A stretch of DNA of 64,000 bases from Cupriavidus lacunae (lineage in GTDB: Bacteria; Pseudomonadota; Gammaproteobacteria; Burkholderiales; Burkholderiaceae). Location: NCBI RefSeq assembly GCF_003353055.1, contig NZ_QKWJ01000017.1:1-64000 (forward strand). The letters are read 5' to 3'. Positions within the stretch are counted from its first letter, which is position 1. The number at the start of each line of letters is the position of its first letter. The notes beneath the pieces are model-generated. The model was given only the letters and a program-made list of their open reading frames with translations, did not search any database and was not told where the DNA came from. Shown piece by piece: positions 56,190-64,000 of this stretch. The position numbers were made by a program, and so were the translations under genes.

Positions 56190-57974
56190 ATGACCTACCG
56201 TGCGCCGATCAAGGACATGCTGTTCGTCATGAACGAGCTGGCCGGGCTTGAGGCTGTCAGCAAGCTGCCGGGCTTCGAGGAAGCCACGCCGGAGACGGCC
56301 GAGGCCGTGCTGGATGAGGCCGCCAAATTCAACGAGCAGGCGGTGGCGCCGCTGAACCGCGCCGGCGACCTGGACCCGAGCAGCTGGAAGGACGGCGTGG
56401 TCACCACTACGCCCGGCTTCAAGGAAGCCTTCCGCCAGTTCGGCGAGGGCGGCTGGCAGGGCGTGCTGCACCCGCAGGAGTTCGGCGGCCAGGGCCTGCC
56501 CAAGCTGATCGCGACCGCCTGCAACGAGATGCTGAACAGCGCGAACCTGTCGTTCGCGCTGTGCCCGCTGCTGACTGACGGTGCCATCGAGGCGCTGCTG
56601 ACGGCCGGCACGGATGAACAGAAGGCCACCTTCCTGCCGAAGCTGATTTCGGGCGAATGGACCGGCACCATGAACCTGACCGAGCCGCAGGCCGGCTCGG
56701 ACCTGGCCGCGGTGCGCACCCGGGCCGAGCCGCAGGGCGACGGCACTTACAAGGTGTTCGGCACCAAGATCTTCATCACCTACGGCGAGCACGACATGGC
56801 GAAGAACATCGTCCATCTCGTGCTGGCCCGCACGCCCGACGCGCCCGAGGGCGTCAAGGGCATCTCGCTGTTCATCGTGCCGAAGTTCATGGTCAACGCC
56901 GACGGCAGCACCGGTGAGCGCAACGACGTGCATTGCGTGTCGATCGAGCACAAGCTGGGCATCAAGGCGAGCCCCACGGCGGTGCTGCAGTTCGGCGACC
57001 ATGGCGGCGCCATCGGCACGCTGGTCGGCGAAGAGAACCGCGGCCTCGAGTACATGTTCATCATGATGAACTCGGCGCGCTTCTCGGTCGGCATGCAGGG
57101 CATCGCGGTGTCCGAGCGCGCCTACCAGCAGGCGGTGGCCTATGCGCGCGAGCGCGTGCAGAGCCGTCCGGTCGATGGCTCGGCGCGCGAGGCGGTGACC
57201 ATCATCCATCACCCTGACGTCAAGCGCATGCTGATGACGATGCGCGGACTGATCGAAGGCGCGCGTGCCGTGGCCTACGTGGCAGCGGCCGCCAGCGACG
57301 CCGCGCACCAGCACCCCGACGAGGCCGTGCGCAAGCAGAACCAGGCCTTCTATGAGTTCCTGGTGCCGGTGGTGAAGGGCTGGAGTACCGAGCTGTCGAT
57401 CGATGTCACCAGTCTGGGCGTGCAGGTGCACGGCGGCATGGGCTTCATCGAGGAAACCGGCGCGGCGCAGCACTACCGCGACGCCCGTATCCTGCCGATC
57501 TACGAAGGCACCACCGCGATCCAGGCCAACGACCTGATCGGCCGCAAGACCGTGCGCGACGGCGGCGCCGTGGCACGCGCGATCTGCGCGCAGATCGCCG
57601 AGACCGAAGCCGCGCTGGGCAAGCACGGCGGTGCGGCGTTCACCGCGGTGCAGGCGCAACTGGCCAAGGGCCGCGCCGCGCTGGAGGCCGTGGTGGCGTT
57701 CATGGTGGCCAATGCCAAGTCCGACCCGAACGCCGTCTTTGCCGGCAGCGTGCCTTACCTGAAGCTGTGCGGCATCGTGTTCTCGGGCTGGCAGCTGGGT
57801 CGGGCGATGCTGGCCGCCGATGCGAAGCGCGCCGAGGACCCTGCCTTCCACGACGCCAAGGTCGCGACCGCGCATTTCTTTGCCGAGCATATCCTGTCGC
57901 AGGCATCGGGACTGCGCGATGCCGTCGTCAGCGGCGGGGCGCCGGTCAATGCGCTGAGCGCCGAGCAGTTCTGA
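56190..57974 (+). CDS. Acyl-CoA dehydrogenase with C-terminal extension (DmdC-like)
   Basis: 594-residue FAD enzyme, longer than the 380-residue classical type. The usual domains are present: GEWTGTMNLTEPQAGSDLAAVRTRA at the flavin site and the catalytic-base region ILPIYEGTTAIQANDLIGRKTV. A further C-terminal helical domain (about 470-590) is typical of the group that includes 3-methylmercaptopropionyl-CoA dehydrogenase and medium or long-chain enzymes. The substrate cannot be set by sequence alone. GGGAGA precedes the start at 56190. Electrons would pass to EtfAB encoded upstream. Confidence 0.92.
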   Translation: MTYRAPIKDMLFVMNELAGLEAVSKLPGFEEATPETAEAVLDEAAKFNEQAVAPLNRAGDLDPSSWKDGVVTTTPGFKEAFRQFGEGGWQGVLHPQEFGGQGLPKLIATACNEMLNSANLSFALCPLLTDGAIEALLTAGTDEQKATFLPKLISGEWTGTMNLTEPQAGSDLAAVRTRAEPQGDGTYKVFGTKIFITYGEHDMAKNIVHLVLARTPDAPEGVKGISLFIVPKFMVNADGSTGERNDVHCVSIEHKLGIKASPTAVLQFGDHGGAIGTLVGEENRGLEYMFIMMNSARFSVGMQGIAVSERAYQQAVAYARERVQSRPVDGSAREAVTIIHHPDVKRMLMTMRGLIEGARAVAYVAAAASDAAHQHPDEAVRKQNQAFYEFLVPVVKGWSTELSIDVTSLGVQVHGGMGFIEETGAAQHYRDARILPIYEGTTAIQANDLIGRKTVRDGGAVARAICAQIAETEAALGKHGGAAFTAVQAQLAKGRAALEAVVAFMVANAKSDPNAVFAGSVPYLKLCGIVFSGWQLGRAMLAADAKRAEDPAFHDAKVATAHFFAEHILSQASGLRDAVVSGGAPVNALSAEQF

Positions 57975-58000
57975 CCGGCACGCGCGGCGCGCAGACGTAG

Positions 58001-58033
58001 AAAGGGCGACCCTGCGCGGGGTCGCCCTTTTTG
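58001..58033. terminator. Terminator between acyl-CoA dehydrogenase and dadA
   Basis: AAAGGGCGACCC pairs with GGGTCGCCCTTT around a short CG-rich loop and is followed by TT on the plus strand. It ends the acyl-CoA dehydrogenase transcript and may also serve the convergent dadA gene. Confidence 0.85.
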
Positions 58034-58054
58034 CTGGCGGGGTCTGTGCTGCCG

Positions 58055-59359
58055 TCAGGCGGCAGCCGGGCGCGGTGCCAGGTGCTGGCGCGCGGGCTTG
58101 AGGTAGCGGCCTACCGACAGGTCGTCGGCGCGGATCGCGGGCGACTTGCCCGACACCAGGTCCGACAGCAGCTTGCCCGAGCCGCAGGCCATGGTCCAGC
58201 CGAGCGTGCCGTGGCCGGTGTTCAGCCACAGGCCGCGCACCTGGGTCGGGCCGACGATGGGCGTGCCGTCCGGGGTCATCGGGCGCAGACCGGTCCAGAA
58301 GGTGGCCTGGCTGACATCGCCCGCGCCCGGGAACAGGTCGGTCACCACGTGTTCGAGCGTGCGGCGCTTGGCCGGATCGAGGCTGCGGTCATAGCCGACG
58401 ATCTGCGCCATGCCACCCACGCGGATGCGGTCCTCGAAGCGGGTGATGGCGACCTTGTAGGTCTCGTCGAGCACGGTCGACACCGGGCTGCGCGAGGCAT
58501 CGGTCAGCGGCACCGTGATCGAGAAGCCCTTGAGCGGGTAGACCGGCAGGTTGGACATGCCGCGCAGGAACGGCTTGACCAGTTGCGTCGACCAGCTGCC
58601 CAGCGCCACCACCACCAGGTCGGCGGCGATCGGCTCGCCATTGACCAAGGCGCCGGTAACGGCATCGCCCTGGGTCATCAGGCTGTCGATCGAGCGGTTG
58701 TACAGGAACTTGACCCCTAGCGTTTCGGCCAGGCCTGCCAGGTGCTGGGTAAACAGCTGGCAGTCACCGGTTTCATCGTTGGGGAGGCGCAGGCCGCCGG
58801 CCAGCTTGTGGCGGACGGCGGCCAGTGCCGGTTCGCTCGCGGCGAGTTCCTCGCGCGAAAGCAACTGGTAGGGCACCCCGGCTTCTTCGAGCACGGCGAT
58901 GTCCTTGGCCGCGCCCTGCAGCTGCTCGTCGGTGCGGAACACCTGCAGCGTGCCTTGCTGGCGGCCTTCATAAGCGATGCCGGTATCCGCGCGCAGCGCG
59001 CGGATGCAGTCGCGGCTGTACTCGGCCAGCCGCACCATGCGCTCCTTGTTGACGGCGTAGCGCGCGGCGCTGCAGTTCAGCAGCATCTGCCACATCCATT
59101 GCAGCTGGAACAGCGTGCCGTCCGGGCGGATGCTCAGTGGCGCGTGTTCCTGGAACATCCACTTGATCGCCTTGAGCGGGACGCCGGGCGCGGCCCACGG
59201 CGACGCGTAGCCGGGCGAGATCTGCCCTGCGTTGGCAAAGCTGGTGCCGAGCGCAGGACCAGCCTCGCGGTCGACGACAGTCACTTCGTGACCGGCCTTG
59301 GCCAGATACCACGCACTGGTGACGCCAATAACGCCACTGCCAAGTACGAGAACGCGCAT
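58055..59359 (-). CDS. dadA: D-amino acid dehydrogenase small subunit
   Basis: 434-residue FAD enzyme that oxidatively deaminates D-amino acids such as D-alanine at the inner membrane. The N-terminal [26 protein letters not shown] binds FAD. The [32 protein letters not shown] block is diagnostic of DadA, and the C-terminal [26 protein letters not shown] closes the flavin site. Start 59359 is taken at the beginning of the conserved domain. It diverges from an Lrp-type regulator, its likely controller. Confidence 0.95.
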   Translation of the reverse strand: MRVLVLGSGVIGVTSAWYLAKAGHEVTVVDREAGPALGTSFANAGQISPGYASPWAAPGVPLKAIKWMFQEHAPLSIRPDGTLFQLQWMWQMLLNCSAARYAVNKERMVRLAEYSRDCIRALRADTGIAYEGRQQGTLQVFRTDEQLQGAAKDIAVLEEAGVPYQLLSREELAASEPALAAVRHKLAGGLRLPNDETGDCQLFTQHLAGLAETLGVKFLYNRSIDSLMTQGDAVTGALVNGEPIAADLVVVALGSWSTQLVKPFLRGMSNLPVYPLKGFSITVPLTDASRSPVSTVLDETYKVAITRFEDRIRVGGMAQIVGYDRSLDPAKRRTLEHVVTDLFPGAGDVSQATFWTGLRPMTPDGTPIVGPTQVRGLWLNTGHGTLGWTMACGSGKLLSDLVSGKSPAIRADDLSVGRYLKPARQHLAPRPAAA

Positions 59360-59467
59360 GTTCGGGGGCTCCAACTGCGATGACAAGTAGATTAAGGATT
59401 TGTCTCTATACTATTGAATGCAATCCAGTCATAGTTACCGAATTTCTCAGGAAAACAGGAAAAACTC
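59360..59467. promoter_or_regulatory. Divergent control region of dadA and the Lrp-type gene
   Basis: This AT-rich 108-base gap holds an ATTG-N4-CAAT dyad at 59413-59424 and TATACT at 59407-59412, a possible -10 for the regulator gene. The dyad is a candidate Lrp-family site. No convincing -35 was found. Confidence 0.45.
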
Positions 59468-59971
59468 ATGAGAACGAGTCGCCAGCCCCTGCGCACCCTC
59501 GACCGGCTCGACCGCAAGATCCTGACCGCGTTGCAGAGCGACGGCAGGATGTCGATGAAGGACCTGGCCGAGGCGGTCGGGCTGACCATCACGCCCTGCA
59601 TCGAGCGCGTCAAGCGCCTGGAGCGCGATGGTGTCATCATGGGCTACTACGCCCGGCTGAACCCGGCGCTGCTGGGCAGCGCCCTGCTGGTGTTCGTGGA
59701 GATCTCGCTGGGCAACAAGTCGGGCAATATGTTCGAGCAGTTCCGGCGCGAGGTGCTGCGCATCCCGGAAGTGCTGGAATGCCACCTGGTCTCGGGCGAC
59801 TTCGACTACCTGATCAAGGCGCGCATCCGCGAGATCGGCGAATACCGCCGGCTGTTGGGCGATATCCTGCTGCAGCTGCCCGGCGCGGCGCAGTCGAAGA
59901 GCTATGTAGTGATGGAAGAGATCAAGGAGACGCTGGCGATTTCCGTCGAGGAGAAAAGCCAGGCAGTGTGA
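59468..59971 (+). CDS. Lrp/AsnC family transcriptional regulator
   Basis: 167-residue regulator. The N-terminal helix-turn-helix (about 10-60) is LDRLDRKILTALQSDGRMSMKDLAEAVGLTITPCIERVKRLERDG, and the C-terminal RAM ligand domain contains the LECHLVSGDFDYLIKARI pattern. Proteins of this form next to dadA act as amino-acid-responsive activators, in the manner of DadR, so it probably controls dadA from the shared region. AGGAAAA precedes the start. The C-terminal end overlaps a possible GTG start of the next gene. Confidence 0.93.
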   Translation: MRTSRQPLRTLDRLDRKILTALQSDGRMSMKDLAEAVGLTITPCIERVKRLERDGVIMGYYARLNPALLGSALLVFVEISLGNKSGNMFEQFRREVLRIPEVLECHLVSGDFDYLIKARIREIGEYRRLLGDILLQLPGAAQSKSYVVMEEIKETLAISVEEKSQAV

Positions 59972-59982
59972 CCAAGGCCAGC

Positions 59983-61203
59983 ATGGCGCGCCCCCCGCAG
60001 AAACCCGATCCCGCCAGCAGCCGCCCGACGCCGCGCGATGCCGACCCGGACGCGCAAGCGCCGCAGGCAGGCATGCGGCTGCCGGTGGCACGCAAGGGCC
60101 GGGGCGCCGTCAGCAACCTGCAGGGGCGCTTCGAGCGCGACCAGCGTGAAGTGTTCGACGATGGCTGGGGCAGTGCGCCGGAAGAGGCGCCCCATACCGT
60201 CGAGGCTGCACCATCGCCGGACGAAGTCCCGCTGCCGCCACTTCGCACGGAAGTCCATATCGAGCGTGCCCGTTCGGTCCTGACACGCAATGCGTCGCCG
60301 GATATCCCGTTCGATGTCTCGCTCAACCCCTACCGCGGCTGCGAGCACGGCTGCATCTACTGCTTCGCCCGGCCGACGCACGCCTACCTGGACCTGTCGC
60401 CGGGGCTGGACTTCGAAACGCAGTTGTATGCCAAGACCAACGCCGCCGACCGGCTGCGCGAGGCGCTGGCACGGCCGTCGTACCGCTGCGAGACCATTGC
60501 GCTGGGCGTCAACACCGACGCCTACCAGCCGATCGAGCGCGAGCAACGCATCACGCGCGGCCTGCTGGAGGTGCTGAAAGCGTGCGACCACCCGGTTGCG
60601 CTGATCACCAAGTCATCACTGATCGAGCGCGATATCGACCTGCTGGCGCCGATGGCGGCGAAGCGGCTGGCGGTGGCGGCGGTCACCATCACCACGCTGG
60701 ACGCCGGCATCGCGCGCACGCTGGAGCCGCGCGCGGCCACGCCGTCGCGCCGGCTGCGCACCATCCGCACGCTGGCCGACGCGGGCATCCCGGTGGGCGT
60801 GAGCATCGCCCCGGTGATCCCGTTCATCACCGAGCCCGACCTGGAACGTGTGCTGGAGGCGGCGCGCGAGGCGGGCGCCGTCTATGCGAACTACATTGTG
60901 CTGCGGCTGCCCTGGGAGGTGCGGCCGCTGTTCGAGGAATGGCTGCTGGCGCATTTTCCCGACCGCGCGGAACGGGTCATGAACCGCGTGCGTGATATGC
61001 GCGATGGCAAAGCCTACGATGCCAGCTTTGCCACGCGCATGCGCGGGACGGGTGTGTGGGCGGACCTGCTGCGCCAGCGTTTCTACAAGGCCGCCGAACG
61101 GCTCGGCTTCCGCTACAACCGTTTCGAGCTGGATACGTCGCGCTTCCGCGCGCCAGCCAGGGGCCCCAGCGGCAAGGACGATCCGCAGGGTTCGCTTTTC
61201 TGA
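59983..61203 (+). CDS. PA0069-family radical SAM protein
   Basis: 406-residue radical SAM enzyme related to SplB photolyase. The cluster motif CEHGCIYC (CX3CX2C) lies near residue 120, after an N-terminal lead of about 80 residues rich in Pro and Ala. A TIM-barrel core follows, with VALITKSSLIERDIDLL, VAAVTITTLDAGIARTLEPRAATPSRRL and VSIAPVIPFITEP. The function is unknown; a DNA-repair-like role has been suggested for relatives. Start 59983 (ATG, AAGG upstream) is used; a GTG at 59968 overlapping the regulator stop is equally possible. Longer upstream readings are spurious. Confidence 0.88.
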   Translation: MARPPQKPDPASSRPTPRDADPDAQAPQAGMRLPVARKGRGAVSNLQGRFERDQREVFDDGWGSAPEEAPHTVEAAPSPDEVPLPPLRTEVHIERARSVLTRNASPDIPFDVSLNPYRGCEHGCIYCFARPTHAYLDLSPGLDFETQLYAKTNAADRLREALARPSYRCETIALGVNTDAYQPIEREQRITRGLLEVLKACDHPVALITKSSLIERDIDLLAPMAAKRLAVAAVTITTLDAGIARTLEPRAATPSRRLRTIRTLADAGIPVGVSIAPVIPFITEPDLERVLEAAREAGAVYANYIVLRLPWEVRPLFEEWLLAHFPDRAERVMNRVRDMRDGKAYDASFATRMRGTGVWADLLRQRFYKAAERLGFRYNRFELDTSRFRAPARGPSGKDDPQGSLF

Positions 61204-61352
61204 GTCTTCAGAGCGGCTTCAGTGGCCTGCTGGTCACCGATCATGCTGCTGGCAAGTTCCAGCGCAGCCTTCGCGCTCGATGGCGGCAGTCCGGAGGACA
61301 GCGCCAGCCTGACGGCGATCGCCGCCAGGCGTCCTTCCTCATAGGTTGGCAT
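61113..61352 (-). CDS. Small hypothetical protein overlapping the radical SAM gene end
   Basis: 79-residue predicted protein. A strong AAAGGAG lies 11 bases before the ATG at 61352. The first half forms a helical segment MPTYEEGRLAAIAVRLALSS followed by SSAKAALELASSMIGDQQATEAAL. The last 30 residues are encoded antisense to the end of the radical SAM gene and look less protein-like. Function unknown. It may be a real small gene or a chance frame. Confidence 0.4.
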   Translation of the reverse strand: MPTYEEGRLAAIAVRLALSSGLPPSSAKAALELASSMIGDQQATEAALKTQKSEPCGSSLPLGPLAGARKRDVSSSKRL

Positions 61353-61607
61353 GTCGATACTTGCTCCTTTGCGCCAGGATGTGGTCCCGCCGCGCGTGGC
61401 ACCGCCGGGATCGGACGGCTCTACCAGTATGGGCGAATTGGCGGAAAGGGGAACTGCCGTTTTTTGGCCGGCCTGACAGTGCGCAAACGCACAGTGCGCC
61501 CTGAATATCTGGACGGCCCCGGTAAGCCGGGCCGCCGAAGCGGCTGGCAAGGCACGTCACGAAGGCGCGTGTCCCGCGCGGGCACCAGGTGCCGGCCGCC
61601 GCCGCGG

Positions 61608-62099
61608 CTACTGCGACAGTGCGCGCGCGGCCTCGACCTGCGATTCGAAGAAGGTCTGGAAGCTGATGGCCAGCCCGGCCATCAGCAGGCCCGTGCCGAT
61701 CAGCAGCGACAGGATCACCAGGATCACCACCGGCCAGCCGGAACGCGTGGGTTTGCCGTGCGGGTTGAAGCGCGCGTCCCATTTGTCGTCCGGGCGCAGC
61801 CCGTAGACGATGGCCGCCAGGAAGGCGCTGATGACGGACGCGCCGCCGGCGACGGCGAAGGTCCAGTTCAGCGCCGGTGCGCCTGCGCCGGTCGCCATCG
61901 AAGCCACGCCGATGGCGCCAGCCAGCAGTGCCAGCAGGTGTGCCCAGCCGTACGGGTCGCGCAGGCCGCCCAGGTAGAAGCGGTGCGCGCCCAGGCTGCC
62001 GAACAGGAACGCCAGCGCCACGGTCAGCAGCTTGGATTTGCCGCGGGCGGGCTGCGGGGCAAGCGTGGAGGCGTGACGGGCTGGCGTGGCTGCGGGCAT
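61608..62099 (-). CDS. TM2 domain membrane protein
   Basis: 163-residue membrane protein. The TM2 signature is visible in AFLFGSLGAHRFYLGGLRDPYGWAHLL (about 30-58), followed by further hydrophobic segments (about 60-80, 85-100 and 125-150). An N-terminal polar lead of 20 residues is cytoplasmic. Function is not known in bacteria. The Shine-Dalgarno sequence is weak. Confidence 0.8.
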   Translation of the reverse strand: MPAATPARHASTLAPQPARGKSKLLTVALAFLFGSLGAHRFYLGGLRDPYGWAHLLALLAGAIGVASMATGAGAPALNWTFAVAGGASVISAFLAAIVYGLRPDDKWDARFNPHGKPTRSGWPVVILVILSLLIGTGLLMAGLAISFQTFFESQVEAARALSQ

Positions 62100-62235
62100 G
62101 GTCGAATATCAGGCGGTTGCGGGCCGGCAGCACGCCGGCACAGGAGCGGCGGCACACGGGTACCGGCCGGCCCACATTGTACGCCGGCAGTCAGGGCAAA
62201 GATTGGATGTGCTTCAGAAGGCGCGCAGGGCGGCG

Positions 62236-62391
62236 CTAATGCCAGCCGGACAGCAGGCTCCGGACAAATACCGCCGCATGCTCGCTGATATGGGTCTCGC
62301 CGTAGAGCACCAGGGTCAGGATGCCCATGAACACGATGGACAGCGATAACTGGCCTGCGTGTTCGGCCAGGTCGCTCAGAAGGGGTGACAT
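62236..62391 (-). CDS. Very small predicted membrane protein
   Basis: 51-residue protein with one hydrophobic helix (about 15-31, LSLSIVFMGILTLVLYG) between polar ends. GAGG lies seven bases upstream of the start at 62391. It resembles small single-helix proteins found in this group. No function can be suggested. Confidence 0.5.
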   Translation of the reverse strand: MSPLLSDLAEHAGQLSLSIVFMGILTLVLYGETHISEHAAVFVRSLLSGWH

Positions 62392-62663
62392 GACAGACCT
62401 CACAGAATTATTGTCTTTCTGGAGGCTGCGCCCGGGCCGTCTGGATCGGGTCCGGCAGGAGGTGTCGGGCAGAGGCAGGTCAGTTCGATTGCCGTCTGCA
62501 CGGGACGGCACGCTGTGAGCCCCGGACAGCGCCGGGCGGCAGCCTGTGCGTGGGACCCGGAAAGCGGGGCACACACTTAAATAGAGACAGGCAGGGCGGG
62601 GGCGGAGTTCCGCAAGCCAGCAAGGCGTGCCTTGGCAAGCGCGCAGGCGGCGGTCAGTCGCCG

Positions 62664-63059
62664 TCAGCGACCGTTGTCGCGGCCGCGCGCCTGCCAGCCG
62701 GGACCGATCTGGCTCGGGCGGGGCTCGTTGCGGGCTTCGTTGCCGTTGTCGCGTTCCTGGCCACGGGCGCGGCCGTCGTCACGGCCGCCGGGCAGCGCGG
62801 CGCGGCGGCCGCTGAGGCGGTCGTCGGCACGGGCGCGTGCCTCCATGCGGTCGATCTGCGCCTGCACGTGTTCGCGGCTCTCGGCGCGCACGCTGGCCAT
62901 CTGCCAGCCGTCGCGAGGCTGCATTCGCGCGGGCCGGCCGTCGGGCCGGACGTGTTGCCAGAACGCGACCTGGGCATGGCTGGCGGCCACCGCGCCGACC
63001 AGGCCCGAGGCCACCAGGATGCCAGCCACCAGGTCGCGCAGGAGAGAGCGGGTGAACAT
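62664..63059 (-). CDS. Hypothetical secreted protein
   Basis: 131-residue protein with a Sec signal peptide (about 1-30, ending SHAQ). The mature part is short, charged and rich in Arg, Asp, Gly and Glu, with low complexity towards the C-terminus, and is likely disordered. GGGAA precedes the start. No domain recognised. The codon usage looks like the neighbours. Confidence 0.55.
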   Translation of the reverse strand: MFTRSLLRDLVAGILVASGLVGAVAASHAQVAFWQHVRPDGRPARMQPRDGWQMASVRAESREHVQAQIDRMEARARADDRLSGRRAALPGGRDDGRARGQERDNGNEARNEPRPSQIGPGWQARGRDNGR

Positions 63060-63212
63060 GCGGATTCCCAGGGTCCTGTCGCGCTGTGTTGCTGTTGGAA
63101 GATGGGTTCATGGTACGCATGGGCAATCAGGGCGCCTATGCCAATCCCGTTACCGGTGTAACGGATTGTTTCGGTTGCACAAAGCCGCGCCAGGCGGGGC
63201 TTGCAGCGGGAT

Positions 63213-64000
63213 TCAGGGCTGGTAGCGGATGCGGTAGACAGCTCCGGCCAGGTCGTCGCTGACGAGCAGGGAACCGTCCGGCGCCACCAGGACATCGACC
63301 GGCCGCCCCCATGCCTTGCCGCCGCGCAGCCAGCCCTGTGCGAACACCTCCTGGCGCACCGCCTTGCCGGCCTCGTCCAGGGTCACGCGGACCACGCGGT
63401 AGCCGGACGGCTCGCTGCGGTCCCAGCTGCCGTGCTCGGCAATAAAGATGTTGTTGCGATAGGCGGCCGGGAATTGCGTGCCGGTGTAGAAGCGCATGCC
63501 CAGGGCCGCCACATGCGCGCCCAGGCGGGCGACCGGCGGCACGAATTCGGAACAGGAGCGCTTGCTGCCGTATTCGGGATCGGGCACGGTGCCGGCATGG
63601 CAGTAGGGGTAGCCGAAATGCTGGCCGGGCGCGGTGGCGCGGTTCAGCTCGTCGTCGGGCACGTCGTCGCCCATGCGGTCGCGGCCGTTGTCGGTGAACC
63701 ACAGTTCGTGCGTGGCGGGGTGCCAGTCGAAGCCGACGGAATTGCGCACGCCGCGCGCCACCACTTGCAGGTCGCTGCCGTCGGGCTTCATCTTCATGAT
63801 GTTGGCGTAGCGGTTCTCGTCGGGCTCGCAGATGTTGCACGGCGCGCCGACCGGCACGTAGAGATAGCCGTCGGGGCCGAAGGCGATGAACTTCCAGCCG
63901 TGGTGCGCATCCGTCGGGAAGCGGTCGCTCACCACCGTGGGCGCCCGCGGCTTGTCGAGATTGGCCTCGACGTTGTCGATGCGCACGATCTTCGATACCG
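63213..64000 (-). CDS. PQQ-dependent sugar dehydrogenase family protein (partial, N-terminus beyond window)
   Basis: C-terminal part (about 262 residues) of a sorbosone/glucose dehydrogenase-type beta-propeller. The typical elements are HHGWKFIAFGPDGYLYVPVGAPCNICEP, RNSVGFDWHPATHELWFTDNGRD, AEHGSWDRSEPSGYRVVRV and the ending DDLAGAVYRIRY. The reading frame runs off the right edge at 64000, so the start, signal peptide and first blades are missing. It would be a periplasmic aldose or related sugar dehydrogenase using PQQ. Ligand details are not visible here. Confidence 0.88.
   Translation of the reverse strand, partial: VSKIVRIDNVEANLDKPRAPTVVSDRFPTDAHHGWKFIAFGPDGYLYVPVGAPCNICEPDENRYANIMKMKPDGSDLQVVARGVRNSVGFDWHPATHELWFTDNGRDRMGDDVPDDELNRATAPGQHFGYPYCHAGTVPDPEYGSKRSCSEFVPPVARLGAHVAALGMRFYTGTQFPAAYRNNIFIAEHGSWDRSEPSGYRVVRVTLDEAGKAVRQEVFAQGWLRGGKAWGRPVDVLVAPDGSLLVSDDLAGAVYRIRYQP

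Noticed and set aside
59380..61203. A 607-codon frame starting upstream of the Lrp-type gene and running into the radical SAM gene
   Set aside because: The upstream third is an off-frame reading of the regulator. A start at 59983 or 59968 is consistent with the conserved part.
1..64000. Mobile elements, prophage, CRISPR arrays or tRNA genes
   Set aside because: No transposase, integrase, phage structural gene, regularly spaced repeats or cloverleaf sequence was seen in the window apart from the tRNA-like ends of tmRNA.

Overview
The window is a GC-rich stretch of a beta-proteobacterial chromosome. It most probably comes from Burkholderiaceae, genus Cupriavidus or a close relative. The support is a two-gene cyanophycin synthetase locus, the order gyrA-serC-pheA-hisC-tyrA-aroA-cmk-rpsA-ihfB-lapA-lapB, a tmRNA whose tag ends ANDERYALAA, and the codon and GC character. 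No prophage, insertion sequence, CRISPR array or tRNA was seen. Species assignment is inference.

Layout. 0.2-1.8 kb: a polar amino acid ABC importer (binding protein and permease, no ATPase). 1.8-10.1 kb: a cyanophycin locus with two divergent cyanophycin synthetases on the minus strand, facing a type I ABC exporter with an unusual N-terminal extension and a DUF1854 protein on the plus strand. 10.2-20.5 kb: accessory genes. These are a small acidic protein, a frameshifted NarX-type histidine kinase with its LuxR-type regulator, an amidohydrolase, a DUF1097 membrane protein, a Tat-exported gamma-glutamyltransferase homologue, a TetR regulator with an MFS transporter, a DUF1254/DUF1214 protein and a small 73-residue protein. 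20.8-21.2 kb: ssrA (tmRNA).

21.2-41.9 kb is core genome: gph, ubiG and ompA on the minus strand, then gyrA, a DUF2059 protein, the serine and aromatic amino acid genes serC-pheA-hisC-tyrA-aroA, then cmk, rpsA, ihfB, lapA, lapB, ugd, hldE kinase and hldD. The last group supplies envelope and LPS heptose functions. A small DUF2061 gene with a Fur-like site sits antisense between aroA and cmk. 42-49.6 kb: a ComEA-like protein, an NCS2 pyrimidine permease, cysM, three LPS-type glycosyltransferases and a lytic transglycosylase.

49.7-58 kb: a histone-deacetylase-like amidohydrolase, a crotonase homologue without the usual glutamates, the methionine importer metNIQ, etfBA and an acyl-CoA dehydrogenase with the extra C-terminal domain. 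58-64 kb: D-amino acid dehydrogenase diverging from an Lrp-type regulator, a radical SAM protein, several small membrane or secreted proteins, and the C-terminal part of a PQQ-dependent sugar dehydrogenase running off the right end.

The most unusual part is the cyanophycin locus. The two synthetases carry complementary sequence features: one keeps the N-domain HxxEH motif, the other the canonical ETARGG loop of the Mur-ligase-like domain. The flanking exporter and DUF1854 protein have no established role. Other points worth checking are the one-base frameshift in the sensor kinase, a 10-bp direct repeat at 21-bp spacing before it, and terminator-like hairpins lying 14-22 bases upstream of several start codons.
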